A stretch of 64,000 nucleotides of DNA from Allobosea robiniae (lineage in GTDB: Bacteria > Pseudomonadota > Alphaproteobacteria > Rhizobiales > Beijerinckiaceae). Where the stretch lies: the NCBI RefSeq assembly GCF_900102525.1, contig NZ_FNBZ01000005.1:248001-312000 (forward strand). The letters are read 5' to 3'. Positions 55,342 through 64,000 of this stretch are shown piece after piece (position 1 is the stretch's first letter; the number at the start of each line of letters is the position of its first letter). The notes below the pieces were generated by a model. The model ran no database searches, had not been told where the DNA came from, and saw nothing but the letters and a program-made list of their open reading frames with translations. The position numbers and the translations under genes were made by a program.

Positions 55342-57381
55342 TCAATCCGGAATCCGCTCCCAGTCCTTCAGCCAGGGCGCAGCCGAGGCATCGCTGGGCG
55401 CACGCCAGTCGCCGCGCGGCGAGAGCGACCCGCCGGAGGACACCTTCGGCCCGTTCGGCACGGCCGAGCGCTTGAACTGGCTGGTCTCGAAGAAGCGGCG
55501 GATGAAGACGCCGAGCCAGCGCTTGATCACCGGCAGGTCATAGGCGACGCGCTTGGCCGCCTCCATGTTCGGCGGCCAGTCCCCGGCCCCGGCATCGCGC
55601 CAGGCCCGTTCCGAGAGGAAGGCGATCTTGCTCGGACGGAAGCCGTAGCGCGTCGTGTAGAACAGGTTGAAGTCCTGCAGCGCATAGGGGCCGACGAAGT
55701 CCTCGGTCTTCTGCGCGGGCTTGTCGCCGTCGCCGGGCACCAGCTCCGGCGAGATCTCGGTCGCGAGGATGTCGAGCATGACATCCGAGGCCTCCGATCC
55801 GAAGCGGCCGGATTGCGCGACCCAGCGGATCAGGTGCTGGATCAGCGTCTTCGGCACCGAGCCGTTGACGTTGTAATGCGACATGTGATCGCCGACGCCA
55901 TAGGTGCACCAGCCGAGCGCCAGCTCCGAGAGATCGCCAGTGCCCATCACCAGGCCATTGTGCCGGTTGGCCAGGCGGAAGAGTACGGAGGTGCGCGCGC
56001 CGGCCTGCACATTCTCGAAGGTGATGTCGTAGACCGGCTCGCCCTTGGCGAAGGGATGGCCGATATCGACCAGCATCTGCCGGCAGGCCGGCGTCATGTC
56101 GATCTCCTCGGCGCTGACGCCGAGCGCCCGCATCAGGCGCCAGGCATTGTCCTTGGTGTCCTTGCTGGTCGCGAAGGCCGGCAGCGTATAGGCGAGGATG
56201 TTCTCGCGGGGCAGCCCGAGCGCGTCGAAGGTATGGGCCGCGACGAGCAGCGCCTGGGTGGAATCGAGACCGCCGGAGATGCCGATCACCACCTTGTCGA
56301 GCCGCGTGCTTTCCAGCCGCTTGCGCAGGCCGTGCGACTGGATGTTGTAGGCCTCGAAGCAGAGCTCGTTCAGCCGGGCATCGTCGCTCGGCACGAAGGG
56401 GAAGCGTTCGACCTCGCGGGCGAGCCCGAGATCGCTGTCGCGATCCGGCTCCAGCGCGAAATCGACGCGGCGGAAACCGAGCCTGTCGCGGTGCAGATCT
56501 GCACTGTCGCCGAAGGTATTCTGGCGGATGCGATCCATCGCCAGCCGCTCGAGATCGATATCGGCGAGGATGAGCTGGGGCTCGGCGGCGAAGCGCTCCG
56601 CCTCGGCCAGAAGCGCGCCGTTCTCATAGATCATCGCCTGCCCGTCCCAAGCGAGATCGGTGGTCGATTCACCGGTGCCGGCGGCGGAATAGGCATAGGC
56701 TGCGATGCAGCGGCCGGAATGGGCCTTGCACAGCGCGTGGCGCCAGTCCGACTTGCCGATGGTGACATTCGAGGCGGAGAGATTGAGCAGCAGCGTCGCG
56801 CCGGCGAGCGCCGCGTAGGACGAGGGCGGGATCGGCGTCCAGACATCCTCGCAGATCTCCATATGGACGGTGAGATCGGGGATATCGGTGGCCGCCAGGA
56901 GGATATCGGTGCCGAAGGGCACTTCCTGACCGCAGAGATCGATATAGAGCGCCCCCGCCCGCTCGCCCGAGGCGAACTGGCGACGCTCGTAGAACTCGCG
57001 GTAGTTCGGCAGATAGGTCTTGGGGACGGCAGCGAGGATGCGGCCGCGATGGATCGCGACGGCGCAGTTGAACAGCCGCCCTTCGACGCGCAAGGGCGCG
57101 CCCACCACCGCGACGCAACGCAGGCTGCGGCTTTCCGCGACCAGCCGCGCCAGCGCTTCCTTGACCGCATCGAGCAGCGCGTTCTGCTGCAGCAGGTCAT
57201 CGATGGCATAGGCGCTGATGCCGAGCTCCGGGAACAGGCAGAGCGAGGCACCGCCCTCGTCCGCACACCGCAGCATGGCGATGGTCTCGGCCACGTTGAA
57301 AGCCGGATCGGCCACCTTGAGCCGTGGCGCGGCGCAGGCGATGCGGACAAGACCGTGGGCGTGGATATTGCGGAAACTCAT
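55342..57381 (-). CDS. nadE: Glutamine-dependent NAD+ synthetase
   Basis: A 679-residue two-domain enzyme making NAD+ from deamido-NAD+ with ammonia from glutamine. The N-terminal nitrilase-type glutaminase shows the Glu-Lys-Cys triad in [26 protein letters not shown] and [11 protein letters not shown]. The C-terminal synthetase has the PP-loop [16 protein letters not shown]. The length is that of the large glutamine-dependent form. The start was set at [10 protein letters not shown]; 13 further upstream codons are unsupported. Confidence 0.95.
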   Translation of the reverse strand: MSFRNIHAHGLVRIACAAPRLKVADPAFNVAETIAMLRCADEGGASLCLFPELGISAYAIDDLLQQNALLDAVKEALARLVAESRSLRCVAVVGAPLRVEGRLFNCAVAIHRGRILAAVPKTYLPNYREFYERRQFASGERAGALYIDLCGQEVPFGTDILLAATDIPDLTVHMEICEDVWTPIPPSSYAALAGATLLLNLSASNVTIGKSDWRHALCKAHSGRCIAAYAYSAAGTGESTTDLAWDGQAMIYENGALLAEAERFAAEPQLILADIDLERLAMDRIRQNTFGDSADLHRDRLGFRRVDFALEPDRDSDLGLAREVERFPFVPSDDARLNELCFEAYNIQSHGLRKRLESTRLDKVVIGISGGLDSTQALLVAAHTFDALGLPRENILAYTLPAFATSKDTKDNAWRLMRALGVSAEEIDMTPACRQMLVDIGHPFAKGEPVYDITFENVQAGARTSVLFRLANRHNGLVMGTGDLSELALGWCTYGVGDHMSHYNVNGSVPKTLIQHLIRWVAQSGRFGSEASDVMLDILATEISPELVPGDGDKPAQKTEDFVGPYALQDFNLFYTTRYGFRPSKIAFLSERAWRDAGAGDWPPNMEAAKRVAYDLPVIKRWLGVFIRRFFETSQFKRSAVPNGPKVSSGGSLSPRGDWRAPSDASAAPWLKDWERIPD

Positions 57382-57490
57382 CGAGACTCCGTTCAGCCGG
57401 ATGCCGCCGTTGCGGCGCATCGCTTATCGCGCAGACGGAGCCTGCCGGGCAAGGCTTGCCTGGGCTGCCGGGACGGCATGCGGTTGCGGT

Positions 57491-58555
57491 TCAGACGCGA
57501 TAGAACGCGCGGTACCAGGCGACGAAGCGCGCAATCCCGGTCTCGATCGGCGTATCGGGCCGGAAATCGACCGCAGCCGCCAGATCCGCGACGTCGGCAT
57601 AGGTCGCCGGCACGTCGCCCGGCTGCGCCGGCAGATGGCGCCGGACCGCCTTGCGCCCGCAGGCGGCCTCGACCACGTCGATGAAATGCGAGAGCGCCAC
57701 CGGGGTGTGATTGCCGATATTGTAGATGCGCCAGGGCGCCGCGGATGTCGCGGGATCGGGATGCTCGCGGTCGAAGGCCGGATCGGCTGCCGCAGGGCGC
57801 GCCGCGAGACGTATGATCGCCTCGCGGATGTCGTCGACATAGGTGAAATCGCGGCTCATCTGCGCTTGCGCATAAACGTCGATCGGGTCGCCCGCGAGGA
57901 TCGCCTTGGTGAACTTGAAATAGGCCATGTCCGGCCTGCCCCAGGGCCCATAGACCGTGAAGAACCGCAGGCCCGTCATCGGTATCCCGTAGAGATGGGC
58001 GTAGGAATGCGCCATCAGCTCGTTGGCCCGCTTGGTCGCGGCGTAAAGGGAAATCGGGTGATCGGCGCCGTCATGCTCGCTGAACGGCACCTTCGCGTTG
58101 GCCCCGTAGACGGAGCTCGAGGAGGCATAGACGAGATGCCCCACGGCATGCCGACGACTGGCTTCGAGAACCGATAGAAAGCCGTCGAGATTGGCGCTGG
58201 CATAGGCGCGCGGGTTCTCAAGCGAATAGCGAACCCCCGCCTGCGCCGCCAGATGGATGATCGCGTCCGGACGGAACGCGCCGACCGCGGCATCGAAGGC
58301 ATCATGATCCGCGACATCGATCTGCTCGAACGCGAAGCCGTTGCGGCCGGTGAGCCGGGCTAGGCGCGCCTGCTTCAGCGCCGGGTCATAATAGGGCACG
58401 AGCGCATCGACACCCATGACCTCGATGCCGCGCTGCAGCAGCGCCTCCGCGACGTGGAGACCGATAAAGCCCGCGGCTCCCGTCACGACGACACGGTTCA
58501 ACGATAGGCTGTGGTTCAATGGGGCACCAGACAGAGATATTGCGACTGTTGTCAT
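57491..58555 (-). CDS. NAD-dependent epimerase, UDP-glucuronate 4-epimerase-like
   Basis: A 354-residue extended SDR. Motifs: VVVTGAAGFIGLHVAEALLQRG, AAQAGVRYSLENP, SSSSVYGANAKVPF and YAATKRANELMAHSYAHLYG with the catalytic Tyr and Lys, then RFFTVYGPWGRPDMAYFKF. These match UDP-glucuronate 4-epimerases such as LspL/CapI, which give UDP-galacturonate for lipopolysaccharide or capsule. It opens a surface-polysaccharide region on the opposite strand from the wbp-like genes. The start MTTVAIS is preceded by no clear ribosome site; internal starts closer to the Rossmann motif are possible. Confidence 0.87.
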   Translation of the reverse strand: MTTVAISLSGAPLNHSLSLNRVVVTGAAGFIGLHVAEALLQRGIEVMGVDALVPYYDPALKQARLARLTGRNGFAFEQIDVADHDAFDAAVGAFRPDAIIHLAAQAGVRYSLENPRAYASANLDGFLSVLEASRRHAVGHLVYASSSSVYGANAKVPFSEHDGADHPISLYAATKRANELMAHSYAHLYGIPMTGLRFFTVYGPWGRPDMAYFKFTKAILAGDPIDVYAQAQMSRDFTYVDDIREAIIRLAARPAAADPAFDREHPDPATSAAPWRIYNIGNHTPVALSHFIDVVEAACGRKAVRRHLPAQPGDVPATYADVADLAAAVDFRPDTPIETGIARFVAWYRAFYRV

Positions 58556-58777
58556 CGCAACTCATCGGGGACAGCGGCAAGAGGCTGGAAGATAATAACC
58601 TGCCCGGCCCGGCCTGACAAAGCCCGGGGGCGCCCTGCACCCGGCACGGATTTCTGCCGCGGCAGTCATCGAACGCATAGAGCCGTTTGAAATTCCTTTT
58701 GGCCCTGATCCGCCCGTGGGGCAGCAGGGAACCGTTCAGAATCGTGCGCGTAGCTTAGATGCCAAAGGAGTCCTGCC

Positions 58778-59212
58778 ATGCGATCTTTCCTGCGAAACAT
58801 CGCCCTTGCCGCGTTTGCGCTCTGGGCTTCACATGCGAATGCCCTGCCGATGACGCCGATACCGGGGGCTTCCGGCGTCACGCAGATCCAGCTGCAGTGC
58901 ACGACCGCGAGCTGCATCGACCCGCGAACCGGCGTCTATACGCAGTCGACATGTGATCGCTATGGCTGCCGGCCGAGCAGCGGGCCGGTGGGACGTCTGG
59001 GCTCTGGCGGCGGATATCGTAACGGACCTCCCCTTGAGCCTCCTCCCTCCTATTACGGACGGCAATATGGCCGGGGCGATTACGGCGGCGGCGGTGGCGG
59101 TTTCAACTGCAACCCGAGCCGCTGCATCGACGGCAATGGCCGGGTATGGGAAAGCACCTGCAACCGCCGTGGCTGCCGGCCCCTCCGGCCCGCCCGCGGA
59201 TCGCGGTGGTAG
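58778..59212 (+). CDS. Secreted small protein with a duplicated four-cysteine motif
   Basis: A 144-residue protein with a signal peptide (MRSFLRNIALAAFALWASHANA). Two similar modules follow: CTTASCIDPRTG...STCDRYGCRP (Cys41, 46, 59, 64) and CNPSRCIDGNGR...STCNRRGCRP (Cys111, 116, 128, 133). They are separated by a Gly/Tyr/Pro-rich linker. The pattern C-x4-CID-x(10-11)-STC-[DN]R-x-GCRP is repeated almost exactly. I do not recognise the family. Disulfide-bonded periplasmic or surface domains, possibly binding a polymer, are plausible. It is preceded by AAAGGAG 12 bases upstream. Confidence 0.72.
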   Translation: MRSFLRNIALAAFALWASHANALPMTPIPGASGVTQIQLQCTTASCIDPRTGVYTQSTCDRYGCRPSSGPVGRLGSGGGYRNGPPLEPPPSYYGRQYGRGDYGGGGGGFNCNPSRCIDGNGRVWESTCNRRGCRPLRPARGSRW

Positions 59213-59564
59213 CCGCAGACATGCCCGCCATTGCTGCCAGGACATCGACGGCTCGGCCCGAATCGACAAGCTCAAGGGCTGAGCTCGGAATATCGACCTG
59301 AAGCAGCGGCCCGAAAGGCGGCATGCGGTTTTCGGGAAAAGCCGGTGCAAGATCAGAGACCTGGATCATCGGACCGAATACGATATGCGGCCCGATGATC
59401 CGACGGCCGAATATTCCTGGAAGCACGTCCATTTTTCGGCGACGTCGCGTTGCTTCGCCTTGTTAGCTGCCTTCGCAGGTTGACATCTTTCCAATGCAGC
59501 GGCAAAGCCAGCCGCAAATCCCGCTTGCCGCGCCCAGAGCGCCTTCCCACGCAGAAAGCCGGTC
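59213..59564. other. 352-bp gap between the Cys-rich gene and wbpA
   Basis: It contains a perfect 10-base inverted repeat GGATCATCGG / CCGATGATCC at 59363-59401 with a 19-base loop. A minus-strand open frame across it (59103-59432) has no recognisable family. The promoter of the wbp-like operon is probably in the last 100 bases. Confidence 0.5.
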
Positions 59565-60935
59565 ATGTCTTCATCACCGACAGCGCCGCTCGTTTCAGAC
59601 AGGCCCCAGCCCCTGACCGAACAGCTCGCGCGCATCGCCGCGAAGAACTATCGGATCGGCATCATCGGCCTCGGCTATGTCGGCATTCCGCTGGCGCTGA
59701 CCGCCTGCAACGCCGGTTTCCCGGTGGTCGGCTTCGACATCGACGCGAAGCGCGTCGCGCAGATCAACCGCGGCGAGAGCTTCATCAAGCATATCCCGAC
59801 CTCGGCGATCGCCGCCGCGATCAAGGAAGAGCGCTTCCGCGCCACGACCGACTTCGACGAACTGCGCGATGTCGACGCCATCATCATCGCCGTGCCGACG
59901 CCACTGACCAAGCATCGCGAGCCGGACCTGAGCTATGTCGAGGCGACGGCCCGGGCGATCGCCCCGCGCCTGCGCAAAGGCCATCTCGTCGTGCTGGAAT
60001 CGACGACCTGGCCCGGCACCACCGACGAGATCATGCGCCCGATCTTCGAGAAGACCGGCCTGAAGAGCGGCGTCGACTTCTACCTCGCCTTCTCGCCCGA
60101 GCGCGAAGACCCCGGCAATCCCGATTTCGGCACCTCGACCATCCCGAAGGTCGTCGGCGGCGATGGTGCGGAGGCGCTGGAACTGGCCAATGCGGTCTAT
60201 GGCGCGCTCGTGGTCAAGACCGTGCCGGTCTCCTCCTCGGCCACGGCCGAAGCCGTCAAGCTGACCGAGAACATCTTCCGCGCCGTCAACATCGCGCTCG
60301 TGAACGAGCTCAAGGTGATCTACGGCAAGATGGGCATCGATGTCTGGGAGGTGATCGACGCCGCCAAGACCAAGCCCTTCGGCTTCATGCCGTTCTATCC
60401 GGGCCCCGGCCTGGGCGGGCACTGCATCCCGATCGATCCGTTCTACCTGACCTGGAAGGCGCGCGAGTTCGACGTCACCACCCGCTTCATCGAGCTCGCC
60501 GGGCAGATCAACACCGCCATGCCGCATTGGGTGGTCGACCGCGTCGCCGAGGCGCTCGACCGCCAGCAGGGCCGCGGTCTCAGCAAGGCGAAGATCCTGG
60601 TGATGGGCATCGCCTACAAGAAGAACATCGACGACATGCGCGAGAGCCCCTCGCTGCGCCTGATCGAGCTTCTGGAAGAGCGCGGCGCCGTCGCCGACTA
60701 TCACGACCCCCACGTGCCGGTGATCCCGCCGACCCGCGAGCATGCCAACCTGACCGGCCGCGCCTCGGCCGCACTGTCGCCCGAGACGCTCAAGGGCTAT
60801 GACGCGGTGCTGATCGCCACGGACCATGACGCGGTCGACTACAAGGCGCTCGTCGCTGCCGCCCGCCTCGTGGTCGATACGCGCAATGCCTGCGCCAAGG
60901 CCGGATTGACCGGCGACAATATCGTCAAGGCCTGA
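59565..60935 (+). CDS. wbpA: UDP-N-acetylglucosamine 6-dehydrogenase (WbpA-like)
   Basis: A 456-residue nucleotide-sugar dehydrogenase that oxidises UDP-GlcNAc to UDP-GlcNAc uronate in two NAD-dependent steps. Evidence: Rossmann motif IGIIGLGYVGIPLALTACNAGF, VPTPLTKHREPDLSYV, ESTTWPGTTDE, the catalytic cysteine in GLGGHCIPIDPFYLTW and the C-terminal GIAYKKNIDDMRESPSLRLIE. The following genes match wbpB, wbpD and wbpE, which favours the GlcNAc over the glucose substrate. The ATG lies before a long N-terminal tail (30 residues). Confidence 0.88.
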   Translation: MSSSPTAPLVSDRPQPLTEQLARIAAKNYRIGIIGLGYVGIPLALTACNAGFPVVGFDIDAKRVAQINRGESFIKHIPTSAIAAAIKEERFRATTDFDELRDVDAIIIAVPTPLTKHREPDLSYVEATARAIAPRLRKGHLVVLESTTWPGTTDEIMRPIFEKTGLKSGVDFYLAFSPEREDPGNPDFGTSTIPKVVGGDGAEALELANAVYGALVVKTVPVSSSATAEAVKLTENIFRAVNIALVNELKVIYGKMGIDVWEVIDAAKTKPFGFMPFYPGPGLGGHCIPIDPFYLTWKAREFDVTTRFIELAGQINTAMPHWVVDRVAEALDRQQGRGLSKAKILVMGIAYKKNIDDMRESPSLRLIELLEERGAVADYHDPHVPVIPPTREHANLTGRASAALSPETLKGYDAVLIATDHDAVDYKALVAAARLVVDTRNACAKAGLTGDNIVKA

Positions 60936-61910
<975 letters not shown>

Positions 61911-61913
61911 GCC

Positions 61914-62516
61914 ATGGCCGGCGCGTCGCAGATGCGGGAAGACCCGCGCTTCCCCGGCGCGCTCATCCATGAAAGCGCCTATGTCGACGAAGGCGCGACG
62001 CTGGGCAGCGGCACCCGGATCTGGCATTTCGTCCATGTCCTCGGCCAGACCACGATCGGCAAGGATTGCGTGCTCGGCCAGAACGTGATGGCCGGGCCGC
62101 GGGTCACGATCGGCGACGGCTGCAAGATCCAGAACAATGTCGCGCTCTATGACGGCGTCGAGCTGGAAGCGGACGTGTTCTGCGGCCCCTCCTGCGTCTT
62201 CACCAACGTCAACAACCCGCGCGCCTTCATGAACCGCAAGGCCGAGTTCCGCCGCACGCTGGTGAAGCGCGGCGCGAGCATCGGGGCGAACGCGACCATC
62301 GTCTGCGGACATACGCTCGGCGCGTATTGCTTCATCGCTGCCGGCGCAGTGGTGACGAAGGACGTGCCGGATTATGCTCTGATGGCCGGGGTGCCGGCGC
62401 GCCGGATCGGCTGGATGAGCAAGGCGGGCGAGAAACTCGGCCCGGACCTGACCTGCCCGCTGACCGGAGTCCGCTACCGGGAAGCCGGCCCGGAGCATCT
62501 GGAGGAGATGGCCTGA
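61914..62516 (+). CDS. wbpD: UDP-2-acetamido-3-amino-glucuronate N-acetyltransferase (WbpD/WlbB-like)
   Basis: A 200-residue left-handed beta-helix acetyltransferase with hexapeptide repeats ([53 protein letters not shown]) and the [15 protein letters not shown] loop typical of WbpD/WlbB. It acetylates the 3-amino group using acetyl-CoA. The stop overlaps the aminotransferase ATG (TGATG). The first 16 residues before [13 protein letters not shown] are extra relative to many homologues. Confidence 0.88.
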   Translation: MAGASQMREDPRFPGALIHESAYVDEGATLGSGTRIWHFVHVLGQTTIGKDCVLGQNVMAGPRVTIGDGCKIQNNVALYDGVELEADVFCGPSCVFTNVNNPRAFMNRKAEFRRTLVKRGASIGANATIVCGHTLGAYCFIAAGAVVTKDVPDYALMAGVPARRIGWMSKAGEKLGPDLTCPLTGVRYREAGPEHLEEMA

Positions 62517-63673
62517 TGAGCGAACGTCCCACGATCGAGTTCATCGATCTCAAGGCCCAGCGCCAGCACATCGGCAAGGCCATGGACGAGGCGATCCTCA
62601 AGGTCGTCCATGACGGCAACTACATTCTCGGCCAGCAGGTCCAGCAGTTCGAGACCGAGCTTGCCGCCTTCTGCGGGGCCAAGCACGCGATCGGCGTCGC
62701 CAACGGCACGGATGCGCTGATCCTGGTGCTCGAAGCGCTCGGCATCGGCCCCGGCGACGCGGTGATCTGCCCCAGCTTCACCTTCGCCGCGACCGCCGAG
62801 GTCGTGGCCTGGATGGGCGCGACGCCGGTCTTCGCCGAGATCGACGAAGCCACCTACAATATCGACCCGAAGAGCCTCAGTGCCGCACTCGAAACCGCGA
62901 AGCAGCACAAGCTCAACCCGCGCGCCCTGATCAGCGTCGATCTTTTCGGCCAGGCTTGCGACTACGAGCCGATCGAGGCCTTCTGCAAGCAGAACGGCCT
63001 CGTCCTGATCTCGGATTCGGCTCAAGGGTACGGCGCGCGCTACAAGGGCCGCGTGGCCGGCGCGATCGGCGATTTCGCCACGACGAGCTTCTTCCCGGCC
63101 AAGCCGCTCGGCTGCTATGGCGACGGCGGCGCGATCCTGACCGACAATGACGAGCATGCCGCGCTACTGATGTCGCTGCGCTTCCACGGCAAGGGCTCTT
63201 ACAAATACGACAACATTCGCGTCGGCGTGAACTCGCGGCTCGACACCATCCAGGCGGCCGTGCTGATCGAGAAGCTCAAGGTCTATGCCGAGGAGCTCGA
63301 GAAGCGACAGGCCGTGGCCCAGCGCTACACCGCTGCGCTCAAGGACGTCGTGGTGACGCCTCATGTCATGGCTGATTGCGTCTCGACCTGGGCCCAGTAC
63401 ACGATCCGCGTCGCCGCCGACCGCCGCGACGCCTTCCAGGCGGCGCTGAAGGCCAAGGGCGTGCCGACCACGGTCTACTACCCGAAGCCGCTGCACCAGC
63501 AGACCGCCTACAAGCACTATCCGGTGGCCGGAAACGGCCTGCCGATCTCGGAGCGCGCCGCGCAGGAGGTCGTCGCGCTGCCGATGCACCCCTATCTCGA
63601 CGAGGCGACGCAGGATTACATCATCGCGCAGGTTCTCGAGGCCTTGGCAGCACCGGCGGCCGCGGTGGCATGA
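62516..63673 (+). CDS. wbpE: UDP-3-keto-GlcNAcA aminotransferase (WbpE/WlbC-like, DegT family)
   Basis: A 385-residue PLP-dependent aminotransferase that aminates the 3-keto sugar with glutamate as donor. The DegT/DnrJ/EryC1 fold is shown by EFIDLKAQRQHIGKAMDEAILKVVHDGNYILG, NGTDALILVLEALGIGPGD, ISDSAQGYGARYKG and the PLP lysine in TTSFFPAKPLGCYGDGGAI. It overlaps wbpD upstream and the glycosyltransferase downstream, so the genes form one tight operon. Together with WbpA, B and D it yields UDP-GlcNAc3NAcA; the WbpI 2-epimerase is not in the window. Confidence 0.88.
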   Translation: MSERPTIEFIDLKAQRQHIGKAMDEAILKVVHDGNYILGQQVQQFETELAAFCGAKHAIGVANGTDALILVLEALGIGPGDAVICPSFTFAATAEVVAWMGATPVFAEIDEATYNIDPKSLSAALETAKQHKLNPRALISVDLFGQACDYEPIEAFCKQNGLVLISDSAQGYGARYKGRVAGAIGDFATTSFFPAKPLGCYGDGGAILTDNDEHAALLMSLRFHGKGSYKYDNIRVGVNSRLDTIQAAVLIEKLKVYAEELEKRQAVAQRYTAALKDVVVTPHVMADCVSTWAQYTIRVAADRRDAFQAALKAKGVPTTVYYPKPLHQQTAYKHYPVAGNGLPISERAAQEVVALPMHPYLDEATQDYIIAQVLEALAAPAAAVA

Positions 63674-64000
63674 GCCGGCCCCTGCGGCTGGCTTATCTCT
63701 CGCTCGAGACGCCGCGGCCGGGTCAGGCTTCGCAGACCCATATCGACGAGATCATCGCCGGGCTTGAGGGCTGCGGCTGGCAAGTGGAGCTGTTTGCGAC
63801 GAGCAGCGGCGGCGCGAGCACGCGCTCTTCGTTTCTGAGCCGCCTCTTCGGTTATGGGCGCACGCAGGCCGCGCTCGGCAAACGCCTGCCGGAATTCGAC
63901 GCCGTCTTCATCCGCTCGCACTTCATGGCGCTGCCGCTGACGCTCTGGGCAGGCTGGCGCAATATTCCCGTGGTTCACGAGATCAACGGCACGGCCGCGG
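63670..64000 (+). CDS. Glycosyltransferase, family 4-like, partial
   Basis: The first 110 codons of a protein starting MSRPLRLAYLSLETPRPGQA, with SQTHIDEIIAGLEGCGWQVELF as the N-terminal part of a GT-B fold and a Rossmann-like FDAVFIRSHFMALPLTLWAG. VVHEINGTAA follows at the edge. This matches glycosyltransferase family 4 subfamily proteins. It is cut by the window end, so the donor-binding domain cannot be checked. Its ATG overlaps the wbpE stop (ATGA). It likely transfers a sugar, perhaps the diacetamido uronate, onto a lipid-linked glycan. Confidence 0.7.
   Translation, partial: MSRPLRLAYLSLETPRPGQASQTHIDEIIAGLEGCGWQVELFATSSGGASTRSSFLSRLFGYGRTQAALGKRLPEFDAVFIRSHFMALPLTLWAGWRNIPVVHEINGTAA

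Noticed and set aside
59103..59432. Minus-strand 109-codon frame near the Cys-rich gene
   Set aside because: Half of it is antisense to the Cys-rich protein, and the rest has no family pattern.

Overview
The window is high-GC DNA (roughly two thirds G+C by eye) with the gene content of an alphaproteobacterium of the order Hyphomicrobiales (Rhizobiales). A Bosea-like organism is my best guess. The grounds are an fds-type NAD-dependent formate dehydrogenase locus, several Dpp/Opp-type ABC operons, an FMN riboswitch in front of a ribH2-like gene, an UvrB with long terminal extensions, and many short palindromic intergenic repeats. No rRNA, tRNA, CRISPR array, IS element or prophage was seen.

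Layout. (1) 1-3596: branched-chain 2-oxoacid dehydrogenase genes (E2 cut by the window edge, E1 beta, E1 alpha) divergent from an Lrp/AsnC regulator. (2) 3648-13816: a luciferase-like flavin oxidoreductase, then a LysR regulator and the fdsG-fdsB-fdsA-fdhD-fdsD operon, followed by an oxalate/formate-type MFS carrier. Two ATAG-N7-CTAT palindromes sit between the regulator and fdsG. (3) 13906-25164: small ABM and OsmC proteins, then a seven-gene minus-strand operon in which two amidohydrolase-superfamily enzymes lie inside a Dpp-type ABC transporter operon. A GntR regulator and an alpha/beta hydrolase lie divergently. This looks like an uptake-and-hydrolysis pathway for an unidentified N-containing compound. 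(4) 25298-29924: mostly housekeeping or unknown genes (cytochrome c, NhaA, Nudix, small membrane and periplasmic proteins, GNAT, DUF2267). (5) 30039-37368: an accessory patch around uvrB. It holds an AT-rich RES-domain protein with a zinc ribbon on one side and a single-chain Type IIL (MmeI-like) restriction-modification enzyme on the other.

(6) 37436-40936: HI0933-like flavoprotein, YnfA and a Na/Pi symporter. (7) 41099-48400: minus-strand set of SDR, IolG-like dehydrogenase, inositol-monophosphatase-like enzyme and an FbpABC/AfuABC-like ABC transporter. A perfect GGAA-N6-TTCC (IolR-type) palindrome lies upstream. I read it as uptake and oxidation of phosphorylated inositol or a similar polyol, not as an iron transporter. 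(8) 48845-54515: a peptide-type ABC operon behind a textbook sigma-54 promoter, with two strong hairpins after the binding-protein gene and a clear terminator at the end. (9) 54641-58555: FMN riboswitch-ribH, glutamine-dependent NAD synthetase and a UDP-glucuronate 4-epimerase-like enzyme. (10) 58778-64000: a secreted protein with a duplicated four-cysteine motif, then wbpA-B-D-E-like genes for a UDP-2,3-diacetamido uronic acid and the start of a glycosyltransferase. These imply an O-antigen or exopolysaccharide locus that continues past the window.

Strongest leads for undescribed biology are the amidohydrolase/ABC operon (one enzyme lacks the usual HxH metal motif), the phospho-inositol-type operon, and the RES / Type IIL defence-like pair beside uvrB. 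Assignments come from motif recognition by eye; no database search was run.
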